Shown here piece after piece: positions 31,026 through 42,248 of a stretch of 64,000 nt of DNA (its first letter is position 1; each line of letters opens with the position of its first letter). The stretch lies in assembly GCF_000471905.2 (NCBI RefSeq), contig NW_006499751.1, positions 2,087,359 to 2,151,358 on the forward strand, in the 5' to 3' direction. Source of the stretch: Amborella trichopoda. Lineage: Eukaryota > Streptophyta > Magnoliopsida > Amborellales > Amborellaceae. Below the pieces are notes generated by a model. That model had not been told where the DNA came from, made no database searches, and saw nothing but the letters and a program-made list of their open reading frames with translations. Position numbers and translations under genes: made by a program.

Positions 31026-31770
31026 TTATTCAATTTGTGCACACATCGGGTCGAAGAATTCGGGCTCATGCTTCTTGGCCTCGGATTCTTTATTTGGGAG
31101 CATCTCTTGCTTCGCCACAATGACATCTTTGGAAGTGAGAAGCACCCCTAATGTGTAAGGTGGGCATTCAGGGAAGATATCCCTCTCATCATTTACGTCA
31201 ACTTCGATTCTCAAGTCGACCTGTCTCCATTTGGTTACCCAGACTGGAGTGGGCCCTGATGAAGACAGATGAATAGTAGCATCGAGCTTTGAGAACTCAT
31301 CAGCCTGCGAGTTCAGCCTTCTAGGGATGTGACTTAAGGAGAAATCATCCAACTGGGCCATATAAGATTTAACTGTGTCATGATAAGGCTTGACGGTATC
31401 TTTCGTTACGTCATAGATCCCCTTAAGCTGCTGGATGACCAACTCGGAGTCGCTGAAGATGTTTAGGTGCTCCAAATCTAGCTCTTGGGCGATTTCCAGT
31501 CCAATATGAGGGTTAGATACTCAACATTGTTATGAGAAATGCCTCTGCATGTGAGAAGGATAGAGGCATCATTACGCCATCGGGAGTCAAGAACACAACT
31601 CCGACGCCCGCTCAATTAGACTGGAATGCTCCATCAAAGTACATTTCCCATGGTTGAGTTAGAACCGTACAGAAAAATTCTTCATCTGGGAGGTCGCTGG
31701 ACAGGGGAGATTCTGAAGGGACTGGGTGAGCTGCGAGGAAATTTGTTAGGGATTGACCTTTATTTGCCTT
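31026..31770 (-). pseudogene. second (Tat-type) RNase H and linker of A'
   Basis: 'WEMYFDGAFQSN' near 31650-31620, 'LTPDGVMMPLSF', then after a frame change 'HLNIFSDSELVIQQLKGIYDVTKDTVKPYHDTVKSYMAQLDDFSLSHIPRRLNSQADEFSKL' is read from 31475 down (given here in short form as one continuous open frame to 31026). The Asp residues of the DGA and DSEL motifs are present. The end is a charged linker with ERDIFPECPP and a final PMCAQIE. This is a diagnostic Tat-lineage domain. Confidence 0.85.
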
Positions 31771-32389
31771 CTACGGTACATACGTGATGTCAAACTCCAT
31801 CAACAATAATGCCCACTTGGCCAAACATCCTGACAAGCATGGTTGGGTCATAAGGAACTTGACCGGGTCTGCCTTATAGATTAAGTTGACCTTGTGACCG
31901 AGAAAGTAATGGTGGAGATTTTGTTCTACAAAGATACATCTTTTCGATGTGAGGGTAATTCTTCTCGGCTCCTTATACTCTGCGGCTGAGAAAATAGAGC
32001 GTTGTCTCTTTCCCTCCATCATTGTTCTACATCAAGAGTGGCCCGAGTGACTCATCAAGGGCGGTCACATAAAGGTTAAGAGGCCTTCTTAACACTAGAG
32101 TGGAGAGTATCGGTGGGTTCAACAAGTACTGCTTGATGTCATCGAGTGCAGCTTGGCACGCTTCATCCCATATGAAAGAAGTGTCCTTCTTCAAGAGGCG
32201 TGAAAATGGTCTGCATCACCTTTAAAAGTTTGAGATGAACCTCCGAATGTAGGCGAGCTGTCCTTGGAGAGGCTACAGTTCATGGAGGGTTGTAGGCGGT
32301 GGCATGTCCTGAATTGCCTTGATTTTGACTGGCTCGATCTCCAGTCCATAGTACCTCACAATGAACCTTAAGAACTTTCCTTAGCATAT
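31771..32389 (-). pseudogene. RT connection and first RNase H of A'
   Basis: Contains 'FLRFIVRYYGLEIEPVKI', 'QLAYIRRFISN', 'LLKKDTSFIWDEACQAALDD', 'LLNPPILSTLV', 'LHHYFLGHKVNLIYKADPVK', 'CLSGCLAKWALLLMEFDITYVP' (ends near 31774). Several stops and a frame change near 31980 are present. Domain order and wording equal 6291-6910. Confidence 0.83.
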
Positions 32390-33175
32390 GTCGAAGGCGC
32401 ATTTCAGTAGGTTCATCTTGAGTTGGTGACACCGCAGCCATTCAAAGACCTTTTCAAGGTCTTGTATGTGAGTATCCTTTGTTTCAAACTTCACCACCAA
32501 GTCATCCACATAGCACTCGACCTCCTTGTGGATCATGTCCTTAAAGATGGTCGTCATGGATCGCTGGTACATGGCACAAACGTTCTTTAACCCGAAAGGC
32601 ATCATAGTGTAGCAAAAGACACCTTTTGGGGTCAGGAATGCAGTTGCCTCCTCATCTTCTGACACCATCCTGATTTGATTGTAACCAGAATATCCATCCA
32701 TAAAGGAGAAGATCTGGCAATGAGCCATGGAGTCGACAAGCATCTCGATGAACGTCAGGGGGTGTTCAAATCGTGAAAGTCAATGACGACCCTGATTTGA
32801 AAATTTTCTTTCTTGACTGGGACGACATTTGCCAGCCATCTTGGGTACTTGACTTCACGTAAGAATCTAGCTTGCCTGAGCTTGTTCACCTCAGCATCGA
32901 TTTGCATCTTGAAATCGGGTCTAAACCTCCTTGATTTTTGCTTCATGGGTTTGATGGTGGGATCAATACTGAGGCAGTGGACAACAATCTAAGGGTCTAG
33001 ACTGGGCATCTCATGATATGATAATGTCAGGCGAAGACGTCCCGATTTGCTCGGAGGAGGAAGATATAGCTTTCTTTCTCTTCTGAGGACATTTTCGTTG
33101 AGATGAACGTTGGCCTTAGGTCGGCCTCATCCCCCACATTGATCTCTTCAAGCTCGTCGACCATGGCCTGATCGC
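32390..33175 (-). pseudogene. reverse transcriptase of A', YVDD intact
   Basis: Pre-RT block with 'LRPTFISTKMSSEEKES' and 'DP.IVVHCLSIDPTIKPMKQ' (33130-32950), then 'EVNKLRQARFLREVKYPRWL', 'VPVKKENFQIRVVIDFHDLN' (32946-32755), a frame change, 'MLVDSMAHCQIFSFMDGYSGYNQIRM', 'FLTPKGVFCYTMMPFGLKN' and YVDD at 32501-32512 (32743-32381). The catalytic Asp pair is intact, unlike in A+, but a frameshift near 32750 splits the domain. Confidence 0.87.
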
Positions 33176-33830
33176 CTCCTTCCCAGTCGTTTAGAGCCTC
33201 CTGAAGTTCCTCGTCAGGAGACTCAAGGATTTTCTTTGATCTTGAGTGTAGAAACCCATGAATTTGACATCTCGGCTTCTAGGAGGGACATAGTGTGGGA
33301 GAGTACTCCCAGTTTCTGGCTGGTCCAGGTAATGGAAGGGTCAGTTTTGAATGGCGAGTCCATGACCGCATGACTGGGATCACTTAGTGTTTGCCCCGAA
33401 CTGGATGATGCTTCATGAACTTGGATCATGTGGTAGGCCTCTTTGGAACAAGAGTTTGAAGATGACTCGCTCTTTGCTCTGGTTGACAGGGCGTCGACGA
33501 CTATCATGAATCCAGCCGCCTGGGCCAACATCTCTCTGAAGAGCTCTTACTATGGCTGGGTGAGGCTGGTGCCTCCGAACTCTCTGTTTAGAGTGTCAAA
33601 GTCTAGGCACCTTTAAGCTGCCCCTATGGAGAAAATAGAAGAGGAGGGAGGAGAAGAACAGTTAGAATGTCCGGGCAGCTTTTTATGTCGTCGTCGCAAA
33701 TGGATGTGTGCATGGGGTATTTTAGGTCTTGCCTCGGCTTTGACCGTTGTGGGGTGCTTTTAGCATCGTCACCCATTTTGGAGGAATCTCGAGCTGCTGG
33801 TGGCTCAGGGATGTCCACTTAATTGGACGA
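33176..33830 (-). pseudogene. gag-pol linker of A'
   Basis: 'MLAQAAGFMIVVDALSTRAK', 'YHMIQVHEASSSSGQT', 'MDSPFKTDPSI' (33531-33223), preceded by Asp/Ser/Pro-rich sequence with 'MGDDAKSTPQRSK..QDLKYPM' (33818-33624). The B element has the same phrase as 'GDDIKSTPQRSKKGKDLKDP' (from about 40640). No protease motif follows before RT. Confidence 0.65.
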
Positions 33831-35886
33831 AAGGATGAGGTGAGATGCACCTGGGATGAAGTCTTGCAAGCAGTGGGGGAAGAGGCTTGAGAAATTCTTC
33901 CTCGACTGGTGGCTAAGAAAAACGATTTCTTCAGCGAGCTGACCTAGGTGCTTTCCATCCCCTTTTGGGTCCTTCAGGGGTGTTTGGATTGCCCTATCGT
34001 GCTGGTGAGTAGTCCTAGCTTGGTGGACTGCCTCACGCTTCAGATATTTGAGCCTACTACGGCCATGGTACACTTCTCAGGGCTGAGAGGTTTAGGGTTC
34101 ATAAGGGTCCAATACATGCTAATGAAGGGCTTGTAGGGTGACCTCCTCTTGAACGGGAGTGGCGACTTGAAAGTTTTCTGAGAGGACGACACAAACGATG
34201 TGGCCTTGCTGGACTTTCTCCGCTACTATAGCTTCGAACCTAGAGCATTCTTTCAACTCGTGGCCCCATACCTGGTGATATGCGCTCCAGAGTGTTTCCG
34301 TGCCCTGGGCCAGACGCCTTTGCTGCCTAGTAGGCTTGGGAGTGACGAGGCCTTGTTGGAGCATTATCTCGAAGATGTAGAGGGTCTTGCTAGGTGTTTC
34401 CCCGGGCTTGCACCTGGAGGTCTTCTTGCACAGACAGAGTTGGGACTTGAGGGTGTCCTTATGGGTTACCATAAGCTTCTTGGCATTACTGCATTTTCTT
34501 TACCAAGATATCAAGGAAGCCAGTGCATTCGTTGAGTCATGGCCTAGTATTTGGTGATATGCGCACCAGAGGTGCTCGGTCCCTGAAGGCAAGACTTTAG
34601 GCTACCTTGTCGACTTGGGAGTGACGAGTCCTTCTTCAAGCATTATGGAGAAAAATGCATGGAGGATAGAGGGTGCCTGGTCACCCTCTTGGATAGTGAC
34701 TATGTGAGAAGCCTCAGTTGCCCTGAACGCTTTCTTCAACTCTTTGAGCTTTATCTAACCCTTGTTGATAAGGGCCTCAATAGTGTCGTTGAGCTTATAG
34801 CAGCCGTGAGTAGGGTGGCATGCTCTGCTATGATAGGTGCAGTACTTCTCATTCATCTCCCTCCCAGCTGACTCTGCAATATTGGCCTCCGATAGCTGGA
34901 TCATGTTCTGTTCTAGAAGCAGTCGAAGTAGTGCAGTAGTCCACTCCTTGTTGAAGGGGTAAACCTTATTCTAGTGTTGGGCTCAAAAATCACATCGCTT
35001 AGTATTTTTAGGGGGTGGGAAGTTGTTATAGGACTGCTGCCTTTGAGAGGTCCCGAGTCTGAGGGGTCGCGCTCTTTGTGGTAGTCACGGTGACGGCCTC
35101 GCTGATCACTACTTTTTGGTTGTCCCGACTGTTGGAGCTAGAGTTTGGGCCAGAGGGTTGCTAACGAGGGCTGCCATGGTGCTTGAACAACCACTCAATA
35201 CGAACTCCCTTAGAGATGAGCACTAACATGGGAGGTGGATTGGATGCCTCTACATGCACAGCGATCTCAAGAAGCATGTTCCATATGCAGGTCTGGACCG
35301 CTTCCTTCTTAGTCATGAGATTGGCGTGGAAGGTTTCCAACTCTCTCTATCGTGTGATGAACTTGTTAATCGGTTCACCAGAGTCTTGCATCAGGGTGAG
35401 GAGTTCGATGGTCTCCACGTTCCTTTGGATTTCATAGAAGCTTTGATAAAACAACTTCTCCATCTCTTGCCACGTGTGTACTGAGTTGGGAGGTAGCCGA
35501 TCATACCACTAGAAGGCTGGCCCTTCAAGAGTATCGATGAACTAGTGGAGGAGGAGTCGCCCATCAGTTTTCATCTCTCTACAGCCCCTTGGAAGTGAGC
35601 AATATGCTGGTGTGGAGACGTAGTACCGTTGAACAGGGGGAGCTTCCCCTTTTGATAGTTCAGAGGGAAGGGCACTTGGTCGATGTACAAAGGGTATGGC
35701 TTCTGATAGAATGGCACCTCTTGCATACCTGTGACCTTGTTCTTGAGGCTATGAGCAACAACAACATCTATGTCGGCTTGGGAGACCCCGTGGGAGGCAG
35801 CACTGTCTTGGCAGATTGGTGGGGGATTTTGCCTAGGAATTGTGTCCTCACCGATCAAGGAATCGGTCTCATGGTGAGAAGAAGTG
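33831..35886 (-). pseudogene. gag of A', with two to three zinc-knuckle-like motifs
   Basis: Reverse strand, N to C: 'SQADIDVVVAHSLKNK', 'YPLYIDQVPFPLNYQKGKLPLFNGTTSPHQHIAHFQ' is a single capsid-start block (35886-35580, quoted partially as YPLYIDQVPFPLNYQ and GTTSPHQHIAHFQ). Then come 'WEEMEKLFYQ' homology (35470-35440) and 'QRQSGPNSSS'-like sequence. Knuckle-like motifs: CTYHSRACHPTHGCYKLND (about 34840-34785), WCAYHQILGHDST (about 34600-34555) and WSAYHQVWGHELKECSRFE (about 34290-34230). The third has lost its first Cys and the second its last. Ends with a basic stretch MYHGRSRLKYLKREAVH (34073 on). Stops occur throughout. It is cut at 35886 by a B LTR. Confidence 0.75.
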
Positions 35887-37200
35887 TGTTTGAACGTATT
35901 TTTCATCACCTTGGTCCTTGGTAAGAAGCAAGTCAATAAAGCCTACAAAATAGTGGAAATTCCAGGCAGTCTCATAATGGTACCAGAATTGATCAAGATC
36001 ATCATCAGCACTCTAAAAGACTACCTACCAAGTTTCGTTGTATTCCGACATGTCTAAGGCAGTAAACCCAAACGATCAGTTTTCGAAAAAATGGCCTCTA
36101 GCAGCCTGAAACAAACCCTACAACTGGAACTACATTTTCAGTGTCTCAAATAACTGTGGGACCACGCCATTAGATCCAGCATAGTAGAAAACCCCTATGG
36201 ACCAAGTTTTCGCCTAATCAAATACTCCGAAACAAAGATATGAGCAAACCATTGAAACAGGAGGGGCTACACACTATTCCCGTGTGCCCTCACTGCACCA
36301 AAACACCACTAAAGATAGTTGTTTTTACAGTCACGAGCAGTCATTTTCAGGGCCCGTAACTCACTCGTTCCAAGTTGAATCAGTCTGAAATTTGGTGAGC
36401 GTATTCGTCTCATCAAGACGAACAATTTGATATGTGCCACACCCCGAGACGATATCCGAGCAGGGAGAAAAGCTAGAGAGAAGTTGCCGATACGTGAAGA
36501 AGTTGCAGAAAATTCAATAGCACCACATCTCGGTCGATGGACAAAATCACGATGCTCGCACAACGGATCAACACGAAACCAATTCCATTGTGTGTGTAAT
36601 GTCCAAGGCTACCATTGGTCCGAACCCCGTACATAATGGACAGTCAGATTTCATGCATGAAGCCGACGAAGTAACGAAAATTCCGACTGTCGGATTCCAT
36701 AGTTCGGCAAAAACTCAAAAGTTGCAAAATCTTCGTTCAGGCACCAAATCGTGTTTCGTTCGTTGCCACGCAATCGTGATGGCATGCTCAGTGCACTATG
36801 ATAAAAAATTACTGAAAAACATTAAGGGGCGACCGCATCATCGATCTAAAGTTTCTAAGATTCAAACAAATTCAAGTCTTGTGATCATGGCCCAAAAACA
36901 TGATTCATGGCTCGAAGTTGGTATCAAAACGATCTCCATGTCGATCCCTAGAAGAAAACAATAATATTTCAATTAAATGGGCATCAGAACACCCTTGGGT
37001 CAGCCATGGAAGATCACGCAAGATCTCGGGCAGCAGCAGGGACTATTCTTGAATTTCACACATTATTAGATAGGGGCAAAATACTCATTTTGCACCTATT
37101 TTTAGAATTTTTTTTAATTCAATTAAATCTTAATTTTAATCAATTAGGTCTAATTTTGATCGATTTACCCATTTTTAGGAACAATTCTTTATAAACAGTT
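35887..37200 (+). mobile_element. family B LTR, U3 part only, fused to internal sequence at its TATA box
   Basis: Starts TGTTTGAACGTATTTTTC (cf. 51915 and, reversed, 48145 and 60752). It follows the B U3 for 1.3 kb to a TATA box (TTATAAAC, 37189-37196). R, U5, PBS and about 230 bases of leader are missing: from about 37205 the sequence is B internal sequence, which in the reverse B element lies near 57545. The left end abuts A' gag without a recognisable TSD. Confidence 0.78.
37189..37196 (+). promoter_or_regulatory. TATA box of the truncated B LTR
   Basis: TTATAAAC at the same place as TATAAATA (53125-53132) in the forward B LTR. Internal element sequence follows within ten bases. Confidence 0.5.
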
Positions 37201-37210
37201 CTCTACCGGG

Positions 37211-38150
37211 GTGAGGAGGGACTTGAATGCCCCTCACCTCCCATCTCTCTGGTTTGGTGGAAACTCCACCAAGGTGCCTTGCATGGGCAACACTTATGTT
37301 GCCCCACACAGCATGCACCCAGCCACTGGCAAGTCTCTTGCTGGTCGTGTTTCGGATGTACGTCGGAAGTCTACCCAATCCCTTTTTGCAAAAGGCAAGC
37401 AAGTTGTCATTGCTCTTGTGGGTCACCATATGGCTACCCCCAACATTTCTACACCATTAGTCTCTATCCCTAGAGGCTCAACACATCGAGGTGGAAACCC
37501 CACTGTCTTCATCCCTCACACACATCACAAGGCTCGTGGGTCACCCACTCGAGCCACACCTCGAGGCAACCCTTCTGTTACCTCGAGTCTGTGTCCCAGG
37601 TCGAACCTTCCGAAGCCAAGTCTTGCGCACGCTACTCAAATGCATCTTAGGCTTGGGCCAGTGTCGTTATTGTGTCAACCCGAGTACACAAGAGATGTCC
37701 TCTTCATCCTCCTACTATGCACACACAAGCGCACCCAGTAAGAGGCAGGCCTGCACCTGTTCTCTTACAGACACTTGCTCGTAGTTCTCGGCCTCCTAAG
37801 GCCAGATCACTTACATGAGCCGAGGTTGACCCTCAAGTCTCCCGTAATCCTTCTTCAAGGGTCACACACACGTCGCCATCTCAGACATCCCCTCGTCCTC
37901 AACCCGAGCCTTCTCATGAGTTGATCTTGCTCCTCCTTCATCGTGCAAGCACCTCCAGCCTTGGTACTTGAAGGTTTTCCCCAAGAGTACTATCCTGAAC
38001 CAGCCCCAACACTTTGATCATGTCTTTATAGCCCATAAGAGAGCTCGGGGCATGGACCTCATGGAAGAATGAGTCCCTCATCCTCCCTGACCAAAGATGA
38101 CTCCAGTTCCTGGCCCTCATCCATTGCCGCACCTGATAGAGACAGCTCTC
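37211..38150 (+). pseudogene. B internal region: basic Ser/Thr/Pro/His-rich N-terminal extension
   Basis: The open frame 37211-37741 (176 codons) contains 'KGKQVVIALVGHHMATPNIS', 'HTHHKARGSPTRATPRGNP' and 'PEYTR'. It aligns in the same frame with the reverse strand of 57290-57560 ('KGKQFLIAFVGHRKAAPHIP', 'HTHHKAHGSPTQATPQG'), so this frame is real although shorter overlapping frames exist. After 37741 it continues with stops to about 38150. It lies upstream of the gag capsid as an N-terminal extension. No known domain. Confidence 0.55.
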
Positions 38151-38154
38151 TTCT

Positions 38155-39400
38155 GTGCAGGAGGAGTTGCCCAGCCTCAAATTTGGCGCAAGGTTCATCA
38201 AAAATCTCAAGGCTAAACGTGATAGGGGTCTGCAAACTTTGACTAAGGAGGTGAACAAGGCAGTCAAAACAACCAATTTTGACGACCCTCTTCACCTGAA
38301 TCCCTTCTACCCCATTCAGATGATGAAGCTTGAAGAAGAGCTCAATGAGCCCTATGTTGTGGTTATTGTCGAAGAAGAAGACCTAGCCACTCATTAGCCA
38401 CGGTCCCAAGATCATCGTGAACCGGCTCCTCAGCCACGGTCCCAAGACCGTCGTGAACTGGCTCCCTAGCCACAGTCCGAAGATCGTCGAGAATCGGTCC
38501 AAACGTGATCTGCATACAAAAGTCGAGTTCGTTCAGGGCATGCTAACCCATTACTGACTGACCTATCATGTACGACCCGTCAACCTAACAAGCCTTCAGC
38601 TGCCACTAACATTGACCTCCCTAGAGAAACGATCAGCGTAATGGTGGTAACTGAGCCCAGTGATGCGCATTGGATGGCATGACCAAGTTCGAGGATATGG
38701 TGCGCGCAATGATGGAAGAGATTGATCGTATTAACACGGCACATCAGTCGGCTAACCATGAGATCAATTTTCAGCACTCTGATGGTGCACCTCCATGGCA
38801 AGCCCCTCCGTCTACCTCAAGGGGCAATTTTGTCCCTCATCCGGTCTCTCAGTTAGATATTGACGCTATGGTCACCCATAGCCTAAAGAACAAACAAATT
38901 CCTGGCATACAGGGTGCGATGCCTTATCAAAGACCATATCCTTCCTATATTGATCACGACCCGTTCCCCTCATACTATAAGAACGGGAAGTTTCCTCTAT
39001 TCATCGGAACCACCTCCCCAAACCAGCATATCGGCCACTTCCAAGCAGCATGTCGGGAAACAGCAGCTGATGGGAGACTTCTTCTCCACCAGTTTGTTGA
39101 GACCCTTGGTGGCCCAGCATTCCAATGATATGCTCGACTTCCTCCAAATTCGGTGCATACATGGGAGGAGATGGAGAAATTGTTCTATCAACGCTTCTAT
39201 GAGGTCGACAGAGAAGTTCAAACCATCGAGCTTCTCGCCTTGACTCAAGACTAATGAGCTCGTAGATCAATTCATATCAAGATGGAGAAACTTGGATTCC
39301 CGCCATCCTAATCCTATGCTCGAGAAGGAAGCCGTCCAAACTTGTGTGCGGAACATATGACCTGAAATCACTCCACATGTCAAGGCCTCTAATCCGACCT
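38155..39400 (+). pseudogene. gag capsid region of the B element
   Basis: 'QEELPSLKFGARFIKNLKAK' and 'MMKLEEELNEPYVVV' (38155-38396) align with the reverse frame 56682-56278. Then an open frame 38670-39126 has 'QLDIDAMVTHSLKNKQI', 'PYPSYIDHDPFPSYYKNGKF', 'GTTSPNQHIGHFQAACRE', 'DGRLLLHQFVETLGGPAFQ', and further 'WEEMEKLFYQRFYEVDREVQ' (from about 39165). These are retrotransposon gag capsid blocks, like the gag of A' and of 55255-57560. Stops at about 38397, 39127 and 39253 interrupt it. Confidence 0.8.
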
Positions 39401-40930
39401 CCATTTCAGAGTTGATCTCTAAATCAGTTCGCATAGAAAGTTTGTCACGCCATCATGGTGGGGCACGACAACCATGTATAAGTTCAGCGAACAACCGGGG
39501 CAATGGTGGCTCTCGGAATAACCCATGGGGCAGCCAACAGAAAGGGGTAATTAGTGCAGTCGTTATGGTTATTGATTCAAAGAAGGCTCCCTCTCAAACT
39601 TTGGACCTCTCTAAAGAGGTAAGCATGTCGAAGGTAACACCCCAAGCTGGCAAGCAGCAACAGTCATACAATCGGGTACCTCCACTAGCCAACTTTGATC
39701 AGAGTGATTATTTCACTAAGCATAGGAATAAAGTCTATCTATTTGAGAAGGAATGGGTCCCTACGTTGTTCCAATTAATATTGAAGCAGAATATGATCCA
39801 GCTTCAAAAAGCCAGGTTCCTTGAGCAATTTGACCTTGACACTCAGAAAAATTAATGTGCCTACCATCGGAGGATCAATCATCCCACAGATGACTGTTAC
39901 ACACTGAAGGATATCATTGAGGCCCTGATTCTGAAAGGTCAGATCAAGCTTGAAGATTTAAGGAAGGCCTTCGGGGCAACTGAGGCCACCCATGCCATAA
40001 TCATTCAAGAGGAGAATGAAATGCCAGGTATCCTCTACGCCCTCTTCATTATGATGCTTCAGGAAGGCATAATCACACTAAACCAGGCAAAGCAACCCCG
40101 CCGCCTTGTTAAGGGGACTGAAGATCGTTAGTGTCCATTCCATTAGATAATAGGTCAAGAATCCACAACGTTACATGATATATTCGCAGAGAAGATGCTG
40201 GAGTGTTAAGAATTTTATAACCTCCCTGTAAGTCATGCCCAAATCACTTCCTCATTGAGGCAAGAAGACCTCACAAGGAAGGACCTTTCGATCAATGACC
40301 CAGACTCTGCAAAACCCTCGACTTCCCAACCATGGATGATCTACCATGGTCAAAGCAGACTCAAGTGTTTGAGGCGAGAAGTGGTTAGCCATGCTAATGC
40401 TGATCGTGAACCCAATCAGACAAATCAAATAGCACCTCAGTAATTCAGAAAGAGATAGGCCCCAAGGGCTATTCGTCGAAGCATCAAGATTGCTCAAACC
40501 ACAGTCGAGCAGGAATTTCTCAAGCCCCTTCCTCCGTTGCCAACTTTGTTGGACTTCATCCCCAGCACGATCATTTTTCTTGCTTCATCCTGTCCAAAAG
40601 ACGTCCCTGTGCCATCTTCCACTCAGAAAACGTCCAATGAGGGTGACGACATTAAAAGCACTCCCCAACGGTCTAAGAAAGGGAAAGACCTAAAAGACCC
40701 CCTCCAACCGTCCAATCCTGGTGATGATGTAAAAAGCTACCCAAATCGGCCTAATGAGGGGAATGTCCTTAAAAGTCCCCCACTTTCTAACCCTTCTACA
40801 CCTTCTCCTCCTGCTTCACATTCACTTTCTCCTATGTCATCTTCAGGTACGACCTTGATGTGCCAAGACTTCGAGGCTCTCAACCGGGAATTCGAAGGAA
40901 TCAATATAAGCAGGATGCAGCAAAATTGAT
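39401..40930 (+). pseudogene. B gag C-terminal part with zinc knuckles
   Basis: 'ELISKSVRIESLSRHHGGAR' and 'GSQQKGVISAVVMV' (39405-39580) are shared with the reverse gag at 55255-55429. The knuckle CAYHRRINHPTDDC lies at about 39856-39897, followed by 'LKDIIEALILKGQIKLEDL'. A second, damaged one reads CPFH.IIGQESTTLHD near 40133-40180. Then 'DPDSAKPSTSQPWMIYHGQ', 'SRLKCLRREVV' (40255-40440) and an Asp/Ser/Pro-rich frame 40537-40929 with 'GDDIKSTPQRSK', 'FEALNREFEGINISR'. The same order is found in A'. Nucleic-acid binding is expected for the knuckles. Confidence 0.72.
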
Positions 40931-41774
40931 TGATAAAGACCCTGGCACAGGCATCAAGATTCTTAACAATTACTAATGCCCTAGCAGCTACAGCCAAGGC
41001 AGAGCCACCTTCATCAATGAAGCGCAAGAATTCGAAGCTAAAGAAGCCCCAATGCCCCCCTGAGCCCAACTTCAAGCAGGATTGAGAGAGTTGAGAGGGC
41101 AAAGCTTCTATTCTCAGGGATCTTGCCACATGGTGCAAATTTCAGGAGCAATACCCAGTACGGGGTCGATAAATCAGATCAAGGAGGACGTTGCAGCCTC
41201 CACCACAGAAGTCGAGCACCTTGAACTTCCCCAATCCGCCACTACCCCTTAATCCAAAGGCTAGTGTGCCTATCCTACAGCTCCCTGGGCTTCTTCCTAA
41301 TCCCAATACCTTAATAATCCTCCTATTCTCCAATTTCTTGGGACCCCTTTTATCCCATACACTCAATCTCTTCTAAAACCTCAAACTTGAATCACTCAAA
41401 CCAATCCTGTTATGCAATCAAGTCAGCCAGCCAGCTAAAATAGACCCTCTTTACCCAAACCTGCTCCTCAACCCAATATACCCACCAAATCAATGGCAGG
41501 ACCAGGAGCACAAGGCCTTGATCAAGAAAAGGTAAGATATGATGCGATAGGACATCTACGGAAGCTTCCAACCCTTCTCAGTGTCACGATGCCCTCATGG
41601 TCTCAAAGGATTACCAAACGACTTTGATTCAAGCTCTGTCTGACCCAAAAGTGTATGATACTGAAGTAGAACCTATTGAGGTAGACCCAGCAATTCTACA
41701 AGGATGTATGCCAATCACCTTTTCAGACGACGATCTGTAATTAGGGGAAAAGTTTCATAATCGCCCTCTCTTTA
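40931..41774 (+). other. gag-protease linker of the B element, mostly closed frames
   Basis: Begins with 'TLAQASRFLTITNALAATAK', which equals the LAQAAGF linker of A+ and A'. After that the sequence is Pro/Ser/Leu-rich with many stops. No recognised domain before the protease. Confidence 0.5.
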
Positions 41775-42248
41775 TTGCTGGAGAGTTACACACATGCCCC
41801 CATCAACCGAATAATGTTAGATGGAGGATCAGAACTCCAATCTCATTCCAAGAAGGTTCCTTACTCGATTAGGGTTGGGGTCCGAAGATCTTACCGAACC
41901 CACATCACAGTTCAGGGGTTTAACCAATCAAGAGACAAGCCCGCTAACATGATACTCTTTCGTTTTAAGATCAGTGAGCTGAACGATTACGCCCAGTTTT
42001 ATGTAATCGACACCGACACTACTTACAATATTCTCCTCGGTTGGCCATGGCTCCATGAGCACGAGGTGGTTCCATCAACATTGCACCAATGTTTCAAGTA
42101 TAGTCGAGACGGAAGACAGCATACGGTCTATGCTAATAAAAGACCATTCCCGGTGGCTGAAACTCACTACACTGATGCTAAATATTACTTCACAGATCTG
42201 GCACCTCAGAAGCCAAGTGATGAAGATCACGAGTCTGCAATATCTTGA
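41775..42248 (+). pseudogene. retrotransposon aspartic protease of the B element
   Basis: A 157-codon open frame with active-site motif 'RIMLDGGSELQ' (near 41808-41840), 'ITVQGFNQSRDKPANMILF', 'FYVIDTDTTYNILLGWPWLH' (flap and C-terminal LLGWPW block, near 42000-42053) and 'HEVVPSTLHQCFKY'. These are the Tat-type gypsy protease signatures; the usual DTGA/DSGA is here DGGS, as in other Tat elements. It would process the Gag-Pol polyprotein. It is the only protease seen in the window. The frame closes at 42246-42248 and no RT follows. Confidence 0.85.

Larger units (their letters stand above)
25743..35886 (-). mobile_element. element A': reverse Tat-type retrotransposon body
   Basis: Reverse strand from gag (35886) through linker, RT, RNase H, second RNase H and integrase (to about 29775), then a tail with antisense ORF and repeats down to the LTR at 25742. 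It is the closest relative of A+ in the window but has the gag and the full integrase that A+ lacks. Its 5' side is cut at 35886, where a forward B LTR begins; no 5' LTR or PBS is visible. As in A+, no protease motif lies between gag and RT. Confidence 0.8.

Noticed and set aside
34200-34535. 111-codon forward ORF
   Set aside because: It is the shadow of the A' gag, which has zinc-knuckle motifs on the reverse strand.
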